In this document: piece after piece, positions 15,607 through 24,097 of the stretch
Numbering within the stretch: the stretch's first letter is position 1
Layout: every line of letters starts with the position of its first letter
DNA from: Nocardia acididurans
GTDB taxonomy: Bacteria > Actinomycetota > Actinomycetes > Mycobacteriales > Mycobacteriaceae
Reading direction: 5' to 3'
Assembly: GCF_016741815.1 (NCBI RefSeq)
Contig: NZ_JAERRJ010000015.1
Location: forward strand, 99,894 to 163,893
Length of the DNA stretch: 64,000 nucleotides
Position numbers and translations under genes: made by a program
Notes under the pieces: generated by a model
Database searches by the model: none
Told to the model about the DNA's origin: nothing
Seen by the model: the letters and a program-made list of their open reading frames with translations, nothing else

Positions 15607-17829
15607 ATGTTGCAGCACGGCGAAGTCTTCGCGGGCTATGTCATCGAACGCGAACTCGGCCGTGGCGGAATGGGATCGGTGTACGCCGCCCGTCACCCCC
15701 GGCTGCCTCGGCTCACCGCGCTGAAACTGCTGCACCGCGACATGTTCGGTGATCACGAGACCCGGCTGCGCTTCGAACGCGAGGCCGATGTGGTGGCCCA
15801 GCTCGACCATCCCAACATCATCACCGTCTTCGACCGCGGCGCTGAGGGCGATCAGCTCTGGATCGCCATGCAGTACGTCGACGGCACCGACTGCGCCTCC
15901 CTGGATCCCCGGGATCTCGCGCCCGAGCGCGCCGCGGACATCATGGTGCAGACCGCCGCCGCCCTCGACTACGCGCACAGCAAAGGCGTGCTGCACCGCG
16001 ATGTGAAGCCCGCCAACATCCTGCTGTCGCATACCGCCGGAACCGGTTCGGGCTTCCGAGAACGCGTACTGCTCAGCGACTTCGGCATCGCCCGTGTACT
16101 GGACGGCACGGCCGGGCTCACCCGCACCGGCACGCTCAACGCCACCCTGGCCTTCGCCTCACCCGAGCAGCTCACCGCCTCGGAGCTCGATCACCGCTCC
16201 GATCAATACTCGTTGGCCTGCACGCTGTTCCGGCTGCTCACCGGGCGCGGGCCGTTCGACGCGGGCAATCTCACCGCCGTCATGCTCGGCCACATCCAGC
16301 GGCCGCCGCCCGCCGCCAGCACCCTGCGCGGCGATCTGCCGCCCGGCCTGGACGCGGTGCTCATGCGGGCCATGGCAAAGAATCGTGCGGACCGCTTCGC
16401 CTCCTGCAGCGAATTCGCCGAGGCGGCACGGGAAGCCGTGGCGGGCAGCCGGACGCCCGTGGGATTCGGCGGCGCGACGGGATTCGCCCACGCCCCGGGG
16501 GCGACCGCGGGCTACACCGCCGGGCCCGCCGCGACCCGGGGATACACGCATGGGTCGGGCGTCGATCCGGACTACACGTACGGACCGGTCTCCGCGCCGG
16601 GCTTCCCCTCCGCCGCCCCGCTCACGCCACCGCCCGCCACCACGGTCGCACCGGTGCACACCGGACCGGCCGTCCGCGCGGAATCACCCGTGGGACCGGC
16701 GATCGCGCTGGACACCGTGCACGGCTGCCTGCTCGGCGGCGCGGTCGGCGACGCGCTGGGCGCACCCGTCGAAGCCACCTCCGTGCAGAACATCCAGCAG
16801 TGGTACGGGGTGCGCGGGGTGACCGGGGATCGGGACTCGTACAAGGGCGAGATCTCCGACGAAACCCAGCTCACCCTGTTCACCGTCGAGGGCCTGATTC
16901 GCAGCCGGTTGCGGGCGCGCGCCAAGGGCATCGGCGACGCGCCCCTCGGCATGATCCAGGCGAGCCTGCTGGTCTGGCTGGAGGGCCAGGGTGTCGAGAT
17001 CACCGAGCAGCCCCTGCGCCTGCACAGCAGCCTGCGCGAATACCGCGAGCTGATGAGCTACCGGGGACCGAGCAATGCCGCGACCTCGGTGCTGAAGCGC
17101 GTCGCGGATCAGCGGAAGCCGTTCGCGCTGCTGGGAACTCGCGGCAATCCGGTCAACGACTCCAAGGGGTGCGCCGCCGTGGTGCGGGCCGCGCCGTTCG
17201 GGTTCAGCACCGAATCGCTGGAGGCCGCCTTCGAATTGGGCTGTGACGCCGCCGCCATCACGCACGGTCATCCCAGCGGTCAGCTGCCCGCGGGCGTGCA
17301 GGCCGCCCTCGTCTTCGGGCTCGCGCACGGCCAGGATCTGCGCACCGCCCTCGACGGGGCGCGCGGCGAACTGGAGCGGCAGCGCGACCACGAGGAGACC
17401 TCCCGGGCGCTGGCCGCGGCCGTCCAGCTCGCGCGGGACTCCGCCCGGCACGGGCGTCCCATGCCGACACCCGACATCCTGCAGCGGCTCGGCAACGGGC
17501 TGGTCGGGCCGGAGGCGCTGGCCATCGCGGTCTACTCGGCGCTGTGCGCGGACACCGTCGGCGGGACGCCGGAGCAGATCTTCCGCAATGGAGTCCTGCT
17601 GTCGGTCAACCACTCCGGTGACAGCGACTCCACCGCGGCCGTCTGCGGTGCGCTGCTCGGCACCCTGCTCGGGGTGGCGGCCGTCCCCGACGAATGGCGC
17701 AGCGGATTGGACGCCGCCGCCATCGTCGAACGCCTCGCCACCGACTTCTGCAAGGAGTACGGTCCCAACCCGCCGCACGACAAGTCCGGCCATCCGACCG
17801 CCAACTGGCTCGCGCGCTACCTGGGCTGA
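15607..17829 (+). CDS. Ser/Thr protein kinase fused to ADP-ribosylglycohydrolase (first copy)
   Basis: This 740-residue protein has two enzymatic domains. Residues about 5-280 are a Hanks kinase: Gly loop GRGGMG, ALKLL lysine, HRDVKPAN with Asp132, DFG with Asp158. A Tyr/Thr/Gly/Pro-rich linker with GYT-type repeats follows (about 280-365). Residues 369-740 are an ADP-ribosylglycohydrolase (DraG/ARH) domain: GCLLGGAVGDALGAPVE, metal-site motif SDETQ (417-421, Glu where the family usually has Asp), NDSKGCAAVVR, and HSGDSDST with Asp672 and Asp674. There is no membrane helix, so it is cytoplasmic. Such a protein could link phosphorylation to removal of ADP-ribose. The substrates are unknown. 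Confidence 0.92.
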   Translation: MLQHGEVFAGYVIERELGRGGMGSVYAARHPRLPRLTALKLLHRDMFGDHETRLRFEREADVVAQLDHPNIITVFDRGAEGDQLWIAMQYVDGTDCASLDPRDLAPERAADIMVQTAAALDYAHSKGVLHRDVKPANILLSHTAGTGSGFRERVLLSDFGIARVLDGTAGLTRTGTLNATLAFASPEQLTASELDHRSDQYSLACTLFRLLTGRGPFDAGNLTAVMLGHIQRPPPAASTLRGDLPPGLDAVLMRAMAKNRADRFASCSEFAEAAREAVAGSRTPVGFGGATGFAHAPGATAGYTAGPAATRGYTHGSGVDPDYTYGPVSAPGFPSAAPLTPPPATTVAPVHTGPAVRAESPVGPAIALDTVHGCLLGGAVGDALGAPVEATSVQNIQQWYGVRGVTGDRDSYKGEISDETQLTLFTVEGLIRSRLRARAKGIGDAPLGMIQASLLVWLEGQGVEITEQPLRLHSSLREYRELMSYRGPSNAATSVLKRVADQRKPFALLGTRGNPVNDSKGCAAVVRAAPFGFSTESLEAAFELGCDAAAITHGHPSGQLPAGVQAALVFGLAHGQDLRTALDGARGELERQRDHEETSRALAAAVQLARDSARHGRPMPTPDILQRLGNGLVGPEALAIAVYSALCADTVGGTPEQIFRNGVLLSVNHSGDSDSTAAVCGALLGTLLGVAAVPDEWRSGLDAAAIVERLATDFCKEYGPNPPHDKSGHPTANWLARYLG

Positions 17830-17883
17830 CCGGGCGACTCCGTCGCCGCGGCGCAACCGCTGCGGGCGGTTCGGCGTGCCCGG

Positions 17884-17921
17884 TAGGCTGCAACCTGTTT
17901 CGAAGTGCTAGGGGATCGGGG
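17884..17921 (+). promoter_or_regulatory. Duplicated promoter and leader of the second kinase-hydrolase gene
   Basis: TAGGCT at 17884-17889 within GGTAGGCTGCAACCTGTTT precedes an AGGGGATCGGGG ribosome site and the ATG at 17922. Order and spacing match the promoter of the first copy (TAGGCT to ATG 36 and 38 bases). Confidence 0.65.
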
Positions 17922-19937
17922 ATGGTACGACGCGGGGAGATCTTCGCCGGATATCGCATAGAACGCGAAGTGGGTCGCGGGGGGATGGGGTCGGTATTCG
18001 TTGCCCGGGATCCGCGGCTGCCGCGCTGGATCGCGCTGAAACTGCTGCATCGGGAGATGTTCGGGGACACCGAGACACGCAAGCGTTTCGAACTCGAGGC
18101 CGAGGTGATCGCGCAACTCGACCACCCGAACGTGATCACCGTGCACGATCGGGGCTGCGAGGACGATCAGCTGTGGATCGCCATGCAGTACGTGAACGGG
18201 ACCGACTGCCAGACCTTGGAACCCGAGGACGTCTCACCGGAGCGGGCGGTGCAGATCATCCTGCAGACCGCCGCCGCACTGGATTACGCGCACGGCAAAG
18301 GGATCCTGCACCGGGATGTGAAGCCCGCCAACATTCTGCTGTCCGCCACCGCCGGATTCGGGTTCAACGAACGCGTCCTGCTGACCGATTTCGGGATCGC
18401 GCGCGTGCTGGGCGCTTCGGCGCACCAGCGGCTCACCACCACCGGGAAATTGAACGCCACCCTGGCGTACGCGTCGCCGGAACAGTTGACGGCCGAGCAG
18501 CTGGATCACCGATCTGATCAATATTCGCTGGCGTGCACGCTTTTTCGGCTGCTGACCGGGCGGGCTCCGTTCGAGTCACCGATGGTGGGGGCGGTGGTGC
18601 TGGGGCACGTCCAGGCGCAGCCGCCGGCGGTGACCTCGCTGCGCGCGGGACTGCCGACGCGCCTGGACGAGGTGCTGGCGCGGGCGCTGGCCAAGAAGCC
18701 GCAGGAACGATACGGCTCGTGCACCGAATTCGCGGAGGCGGCGTGGGAGGCCATCAGGACGCCCGTCGCCGCGGGTGCGGATCGGCGGCCGCCGACCTGG
18801 CCGGAGCGGGTGCACGGCGCTCTGCTGGGCGGGGCCGTCGGTGACGCGCTCGGCGCGCCCGTGGAGACCATGCTGTTGCGAAATATTCAGCAGCGCTTCG
18901 GGATCCAGGGCGTGAACGGCGATCCGGACCTGTATCGGGGCAGGATCTCCGACGAAACGCAGATGACGCTGTTCACCACCGAGGCGCTGATCCGCGGTTC
19001 GGTGCGGGTGCGCAGCTCGATGCACGCGCGGGCGCGTGGACTCGGAGTCGCCGCCACCGGGCTGATCCAGGAGAGCCTGCTGGTGTGGCTGGGCGGGCAG
19101 GGGATCGCTGTTGCCGCACAACCGTATCCCTTGCGCAGCAGCCTCACCATGTATCCGGAACTCATGTCCTATCGGGGGCCGACGCATGCGACGGTGTCCG
19201 CCATGGAGCGGGTGGCGGCGCTGCGGCGGCCGGGTATCGCGCTGGGTACCCGGGAGCAGCCGATCAACGACTCCAAAGGGTGTGCGGCCGTGGTGCGCTC
19301 GGCGCCCTGCGGATTCGCGCGATCGATGGCCGAGGCGTTCGAATTGGGTTGCGACTCAGGGGCGCTCACGCACGGCAATCCCAGCGGCTGGCTGCCCGCG
19401 GGCGTCTTCGCCGCCACGGTGTTCGGGCTGTCGGCCGGGCTGGAGCTGCGTGCGGCGCTCGAGCAGGCGCGGATCGAACTCGTCCGGCACGACGGGCACG
19501 AGGAGACGGCGGCGGCGCTCGACGCCGCCGTCCGGCTGGCCGGGGAGCAGGCCGTGGCCGGGGGGCCGATGCCCGAGCCGGACAGTCTGGAGGCGCTCGG
19601 GTACGGGGTGATCGGCACCGAGGCGCTGGCCATCGCGGTCTACTCGGCGCTGTGCGCGGAGGTGATCGGCGGCGCGGACGAGCAGGTGTTCCGCAATGGA
19701 GTGCTGTTGTCGGTCAACCACTCCGGGGACAGCGACGCCACCGGATCACTGTGTGGGGCGCTGCTCGGGGCCCGGCTGGGTGTGCGGGCCGTCCCGGAGC
19801 GGTGGCGGACGCCGTTGGACGCGACCGCGGTCATCGAGCGGTTGAGCACCGACTTCTGCCGGGAATTCGGGGACCATCCGCCGCAGGACGCGGACGGTGT
19901 GCCGCCGGACGAATGGTATGCCCGGTATCCGGGGTGA
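17922..19937 (+). CDS. Ser/Thr protein kinase fused to ADP-ribosylglycohydrolase (second copy)
   Basis: A 671-residue paralogue of the preceding gene, colinear along its whole length. The kinase domain has GRGGMG, HRDVKPAN (Asp132) and DFG (Asp156). The ADP-ribosylglycohydrolase domain starts near residue 296 (HGALLGGAVGDALGAPVE), with SDETQ at 343-347 and HSGDSDAT with Asp603 and Asp605. It lacks the roughly 70-residue Tyr/Thr-rich linker of the first copy. The same Asp-to-Glu change in the metal motif occurs in both, so it is a lineage feature and not decay. The 92-base gap contains its own promoter-like block. Both catalytic centres look intact. Confidence 0.92.
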   Translation: MVRRGEIFAGYRIEREVGRGGMGSVFVARDPRLPRWIALKLLHREMFGDTETRKRFELEAEVIAQLDHPNVITVHDRGCEDDQLWIAMQYVNGTDCQTLEPEDVSPERAVQIILQTAAALDYAHGKGILHRDVKPANILLSATAGFGFNERVLLTDFGIARVLGASAHQRLTTTGKLNATLAYASPEQLTAEQLDHRSDQYSLACTLFRLLTGRAPFESPMVGAVVLGHVQAQPPAVTSLRAGLPTRLDEVLARALAKKPQERYGSCTEFAEAAWEAIRTPVAAGADRRPPTWPERVHGALLGGAVGDALGAPVETMLLRNIQQRFGIQGVNGDPDLYRGRISDETQMTLFTTEALIRGSVRVRSSMHARARGLGVAATGLIQESLLVWLGGQGIAVAAQPYPLRSSLTMYPELMSYRGPTHATVSAMERVAALRRPGIALGTREQPINDSKGCAAVVRSAPCGFARSMAEAFELGCDSGALTHGNPSGWLPAGVFAATVFGLSAGLELRAALEQARIELVRHDGHEETAAALDAAVRLAGEQAVAGGPMPEPDSLEALGYGVIGTEALAIAVYSALCAEVIGGADEQVFRNGVLLSVNHSGDSDATGSLCGALLGARLGVRAVPERWRTPLDATAVIERLSTDFCREFGDHPPQDADGVPPDEWYARYPG

Positions 19938-19979
19938 ATCACTGGGCGGCACACCGAGTCTCGGCTCACGCGCATCGCC

Positions 19980-21440
19980 TCAGCAGGTGCCGAGCGCGGT
20001 GCCCTGATCGGTGCCGTAGCGGTGCCCGTGGCCGGGCGGGGCATCCAGGGCGGCGAGCAGATCCGCCGAGGTCTGAACGAAGCTCACCACCGGAAGCCAC
20101 TGCGGCACCGGCGCATCGGGCCGCGTGTCGCCGAGGTCGGGGGCCTTCCACAGCAGTGACGGCGACCAGTGCACCACCGGATCCGAGGCGTTCGCGAGCA
20201 CCGTCGCGCCCGCGCGGTGCGCCGCATTGCCGGGCGGTCCCGCCCACAGCGCCGCACAGCTGCGCCGGTCCTGGTCGGCGTCGTCGGCGAAGACCGAACT
20301 GCCGCCCAGCGCGCCCAGGCTCTGCCCGTAGATGTACAGCTTCGGCGGCTGCGACATTCGCGAAAGACGTTCCTCCAGAGCGGTATACAGTGCGCGCGCG
20401 GACTCCTCGGCGGCCTTGCGTCTGAAGATGAACGTCACCCAGCTGGGCGCGTTGGAATACTGCAACCCGACCACAGCCACATCCCCGCCGAATCGTTCGT
20501 CGATCCCCATGGCGGCGCTGCCGTCGATCCACCCCGAACCGGTCGGCACCGCCACCACCAGATGCCGCCGCTGCAACCCGCCCGACCGCTCCAGTTCGCG
20601 AATCGCCAGCTCCACTCGCGCGTCCAGGTTCGGCGCGGAATGCAATCCCACGTAGACCCGCACCGCCCGCGCGGGCTCACCCGCCACGAACCTGCGCCCC
20701 TGCGACCCCAGCGTCGACCACACCGCCCCCGACTCGGGGCTGCCCGAACGGGTCGGTGAAACCGGCTGCACCACAGCCGGATCCATGTAGGCGTCGGCCG
20801 AAGCATAGGCGGCCTGCCGCCAATCGACGACAGCCGGGACCAGCATGAAATGCCCCGTCAGCGCGAGCACGGTGCCCGTCGCCACGGCCCGCGCCCGCCC
20901 CAATCGCCGGACAGCCCAGCGGATTCCGTGGCAGATCCCCACCACGGCTCCCACCAGGAGCAGCGCACCGATCAGCCATCGAATCCAGTACCCGGGACCG
21001 ATCGGGGAAACCCCCATCGCCTCCCGCAACCGGTTCTGCCATCGGGTGGCGAGTACACCCGCACCCACGACCAGCAGCGCCGCACCCGTGAACACCGGGA
21101 CTCGGAATCGTCCCGACCCGGTGCCGAAACGTGTGCGGCCCAGAATAATTCGCGTGCCTGCCGCGGCTGCCAGTCCCAGCAGCACCAAGAGTCCGGTCAG
21201 TACCGCCTGCGCGGAAGGCGTGCGGGGCAGCAGTCCGGGAGCCAGCGAAACCAGGCACGCCACGGTGATCGCGATGCTGGTCCCGGAACGCGGAACCGCC
21301 GACCGGATCCGTTGTGCGGCACTGGCTTTCCTGCGCTCGGACTGTGGTCGCGCTGTGACCCGCCGCTCCTGCGTCGTCTCCCCGGGCAGGTCGGTCCATT
21401 CGTACTGCGCCGCAGCGGTATTCGATTCGATGATGCTCAT
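19980..21440 (-). CDS. Polytopic membrane alpha/beta-hydrolase (PF10081-like)
   Basis: This 486-residue protein has four or five hydrophobic helices in its first half (SIAITVACLVSLAPGLLPRT, AVLTGLLVLLGLAAAAG, VFTGAALLVVGAGVLA, WLIGALLLVGAVVGI). A C-terminal alpha/beta-hydrolase domain follows, with LYIYGQSLGALGGS holding the candidate nucleophile Ser. The combination fits the actinobacterial family described by Pfam Abhydrolase_9. The substrate is unknown; lipids or envelope esters are likely. The ATG follows AGGAGGGGG and overlaps the stop of the upstream gene (ATGA), so translation is coupled to the phospholipase-like gene. It converges with the kinase-hydrolase genes. Confidence 0.82.
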   Translation of the reverse strand: MSIIESNTAAAQYEWTDLPGETTQERRVTARPQSERRKASAAQRIRSAVPRSGTSIAITVACLVSLAPGLLPRTPSAQAVLTGLLVLLGLAAAAGTRIILGRTRFGTGSGRFRVPVFTGAALLVVGAGVLATRWQNRLREAMGVSPIGPGYWIRWLIGALLLVGAVVGICHGIRWAVRRLGRARAVATGTVLALTGHFMLVPAVVDWRQAAYASADAYMDPAVVQPVSPTRSGSPESGAVWSTLGSQGRRFVAGEPARAVRVYVGLHSAPNLDARVELAIRELERSGGLQRRHLVVAVPTGSGWIDGSAAMGIDERFGGDVAVVGLQYSNAPSWVTFIFRRKAAEESARALYTALEERLSRMSQPPKLYIYGQSLGALGGSSVFADDADQDRRSCAALWAGPPGNAAHRAGATVLANASDPVVHWSPSLLWKAPDLGDTRPDAPVPQWLPVVSFVQTSADLLAALDAPPGHGHRYGTDQGTALGTC

Positions 21441-22201
21441 CGGTCCCCCTCCTGGTTGGTGCGACGGCGGGCGACGACCGCGCGGAGCAGGCCGAGCGTC
21501 AGGGTCGCGGCGGCTGCCAGCAGGGCAAGGCGCAGCGGCTGATTCGTGTCGTCGTCGGATTTCGCGAAGGTGGCCTCGTGCACGGGGACGCCGTAGCTCT
21601 GGCGGATGGAGTTCAAATCCACGGCGGCGGTGGCGATGCTGGCCATCATCTGGCACCCGGCGCGTGACACCGCGCCGGGGCGGGCCTCGCAGGACTCGTG
21701 CATGCGCTGCTCCAGGGCGGCGTCGATGGATTGCCGAGCCCAGGGGCCCAGCGGCTGGCCCTGCTCGGCGGCGTAGCGCAGCAGGTCGTAGCCGAGATCG
21801 TGGGCCTTGCAGGCCAGATCGAATTCGGCGGGCAGGGTGATGGGGGAGGAGCAGTCGCCGTTGGGGTTCACCAGGACGCCGTTCAACAGGGTCGGCTGGT
21901 AGCCCTCGACGAGCGCGAAATCGGCGGGGACCAAGGTCGTATCCACCTGTCCGGCAGTGAATTCCAGGACCGCGGTGCGGGCGGCGGCGTTCTCCTGCAG
22001 CGGAGTTCCGATCTCGGCGGCTCCGGCCGCGGGGGAGAAGACCACCGCGGTGGACAGGACGAGGGTCGCGGCGGCAGCCAGCAGGCCCAGACGACGGGCG
22101 GCGGTGTGCGGCGCGATGGCGTGGTCGGCCGCGGGGGAGACCGGGTGGGCAGCCGGGGCGGCTGGGGGCGTGGTGCCCGGAACGGACGGGAACGCTCTCA
22201 T
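21437..22201 (-). CDS. Exported phospholipase-A2-like protein with C-terminal anchor
   Basis: About 254 residues. A hydrophobic signal region (RLGLLAAAATLVLSTAVVF, then AAGAAE) is followed by a domain with CSSPITLPAEFDLACKAHDL and GYDLLRYA. The FDxxCxxHDxGY pattern is the prokaryotic phospholipase A2 active site, with a His-Asp pair and flanking cysteines. Near the C-terminus is a second hydrophobic helix (LALLAAAATLTLGLLRAVV) with an RRR tail, a likely membrane anchor. The start at 22201 has no good Shine-Dalgarno; TAGCGT lies 8 nt upstream on the same strand. The stop overlaps the start of the membrane hydrolase. Joint action on lipids is inference. Confidence 0.78.
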   Translation of the reverse strand: MRAFPSVPGTTPPAAPAAHPVSPAADHAIAPHTAARRLGLLAAAATLVLSTAVVFSPAAGAAEIGTPLQENAAARTAVLEFTAGQVDTTLVPADFALVEGYQPTLLNGVLVNPNGDCSSPITLPAEFDLACKAHDLGYDLLRYAAEQGQPLGPWARQSIDAALEQRMHESCEARPGAVSRAGCQMMASIATAAVDLNSIRQSYGVPVHEATFAKSDDDTNQPLRLALLAAAATLTLGLLRAVVARRRTNQEGDR

Positions 22202-22369
22202 GCCGGTTGACGCTAGGAATCGGGCTTCGACCGGGGCCTCACGCTGCGGGGCCGTTCCGGTGTGGGCGGGCGGGGCTACCGGGGCGTCCGGCCCCATACC
22301 GGGGTAGGGGGTGGGAGATCAACCGGGCGTATGAGGTGTCGGCGGCGTTCGTTCTCTACCGTCGAGGGC

Positions 22370-23563
22370 ATGGTCGGTACTTTGGTGACGCATGCGCGTC
22401 GGTCGAAGGCGCGAATCTGGTTCGACGTCTTCACAGTGGTGGTCGCGATCGTCTTCATCTCGGTCGCGTGGCCCACGCTGCACCTCACCCACGAGGTGTC
22501 GCCGCCCGCCCAGCCGCTGATCGCGGGCCTGGCGGCCTTCCCCATCCTGCTGATCCGCGTGAATCCCGCACTGGGATGGGCGGTTTCGGCCGGCTCGGCG
22601 CTCCTGGTCGCCCTCGCGATCCCGAACACCCCCGACAACAACATCCCCTTCCAGGTAGTGCACATCCTCTGCCTGTTCGCCCTGCTGTTCTCGGTGGCGA
22701 TCACCGCTCCCATGCAGATAGTCCTGGTCGCCTGGCTCTCCACGGCCCTGCTGTTCGGCACCACCGTGTCCTCCCAGGGCGACTCCTTCGCCACCGCGGG
22801 CATGGGCTGGCCCCTGGCCATCACCGCCCTGGTCATGTTCGGCCTCCTCGTCCGCTGGCTCGTGGTCCAGCGCCGCGAACTGGCCAAACAATCCGAGGAA
22901 ACCGAACTCGAACGCGCCCGCCGCACCATCCTCGAGGAAAAAGCCCGCATAGCCCGCGACCTGCACGACGTGGTCGCCCACCACATGTCCATGGTCGTGG
23001 TCCAAGCCCAAACCGCCCCCTACCGCATCGCCGACCTCTCCCCGGAAGCCACAGCGGAATTCGAATCCATAGGGGTAGGGGCCCGAGCCGCCCTCAACGA
23101 AATCCGCGGCCTCCTCGGCGTCCTCCGCAGCGACGGCCAACTCCCCGAACACGCCCCCCAACCCACCGCCGCCGACGTCCTCACCCTCCTGGAGGGTGCC
23201 CTCCGAGCCGGCGTCCCCATCTCCTGGACCCTCGACGGCGACCTCGAAACCATCCCCGAAACCACCGGCCTGGCCCTCTACCGCATAGTCCAGGAATCCC
23301 TCGCCAACGCCTCCCGCCACGCCCAGGGCGCCCCGGTGAAGGTCGAACTCACCGCCGCCACAGCCCTCACTCTGGTGGTAACCAACGGCCACCCCCTGAC
23401 CCCCCGCACCGACCAATCAACCACCGGTGGCAGCGGCATAGCAGGCATGCAATCCCGAGCCCAAGCCGTAGGCGGCACCCTCACCGCCATCCCCCTCCCC
23501 GACGGCGGCTTCGAAGTCCGAGCCCAACTCCCCCTCACCGCCGAGGTACTTCAGCCGAGCTGA
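22370..23563 (+). CDS. NarL-type sensor histidine kinase
   Basis: This 397-residue kinase has five or six predicted membrane helices in residues 15-165, a short coiled linker, then a HisKA_3 dimerisation domain with phospho-acceptor His199 (ARDLHDVVAHH) and a HATPase domain (YRIVQESLANASRH, then GGSGIAGMQSRAQAVGG). It has no large outer sensor domain, so it may sense within the membrane. The start is the ATG at 22370, 7 nt after TACCGT (22357-22362), a leaderless arrangement. Its likely partner is the response regulator at 26236, now separated by about 2.6 kb of opposite-strand genes. The 3' third has a striking run of C-rich codons. Confidence 0.9.
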   Translation: MVGTLVTHARRSKARIWFDVFTVVVAIVFISVAWPTLHLTHEVSPPAQPLIAGLAAFPILLIRVNPALGWAVSAGSALLVALAIPNTPDNNIPFQVVHILCLFALLFSVAITAPMQIVLVAWLSTALLFGTTVSSQGDSFATAGMGWPLAITALVMFGLLVRWLVVQRRELAKQSEETELERARRTILEEKARIARDLHDVVAHHMSMVVVQAQTAPYRIADLSPEATAEFESIGVGARAALNEIRGLLGVLRSDGQLPEHAPQPTAADVLTLLEGALRAGVPISWTLDGDLETIPETTGLALYRIVQESLANASRHAQGAPVKVELTAATALTLVVTNGHPLTPRTDQSTTGGSGIAGMQSRAQAVGGTLTAIPLPDGGFEVRAQLPLTAEVLQPS

Positions 23564-23587
23564 CCAATGGGCGAAGAATCACTGAGC

Positions 23588-24085
23588 CTAGCTATTAAGC
23601 TCTGCTCCAATTTCCGCGAGTTCGCCATCATTTGAGATGCCAACCCAAACTGGTCCGCAACGCAGAACGGAAGAAGATCTGTGGTCGGTGAAGAACAGTC
23701 GTAGAGAGTTCTGGTCAGTCCACATGCCGAGATTCTCCTCGGCATCTGCAACTGACCCATGGCGAAGATTGCTCGATGCCGCCGTAGATTCGGAAACCCA
23801 ATAACTACGATCGATCAGGGGCGCAGAGCAGGAAGGGATATCTCCGGTCCCGGATATATCTGGGAATTCTTGGGTGGACGGCGGCGATATGAGTACGATG
23901 AAGGAAACCAGCATTCCCGTGTGCAAGTCCAGTTTCAGCTCGATTTCGCCGCCAGCCGTTCCGGACACTCGCAAGTAGATCAGATCGGCTGACGGGCGTG
24001 GAAGCCAGGTGGCCTTCATGGGAACCCACGGGTCGTGTTCCACGGCTGCCTCGTCGCAACTGGCGTGACCGATTACTTTAACCAT
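23588..24085 (-). CDS. Candidate immunity protein of the type VII toxin cassette
   Basis: This 165-residue soluble protein starts MVKVIGHASCDEAAVEHDPW after a GGAGGAG ribosome site. It is the last gene of the minus-strand cassette, 12 bases after the candidate toxin. It has no signal peptide or membrane segment, as expected for a cytoplasmic antitoxin. Base composition is visibly less GC-rich than the backbone genes, as often seen for the variable tip of polymorphic toxin loci. I do not recognise the fold. The immunity role rests only on position, size and composition. Confidence 0.65.
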   Translation of the reverse strand: MVKVIGHASCDEAAVEHDPWVPMKATWLPRPSADLIYLRVSGTAGGEIELKLDLHTGMLVSFIVLISPPSTQEFPDISGTGDIPSCSAPLIDRSYWVSESTAASSNLRHGSVADAEENLGMWTDQNSLRLFFTDHRSSSVLRCGPVWVGISNDGELAEIGAELNS

Positions 24086-24097
24086 TGCTCCTCCGAA

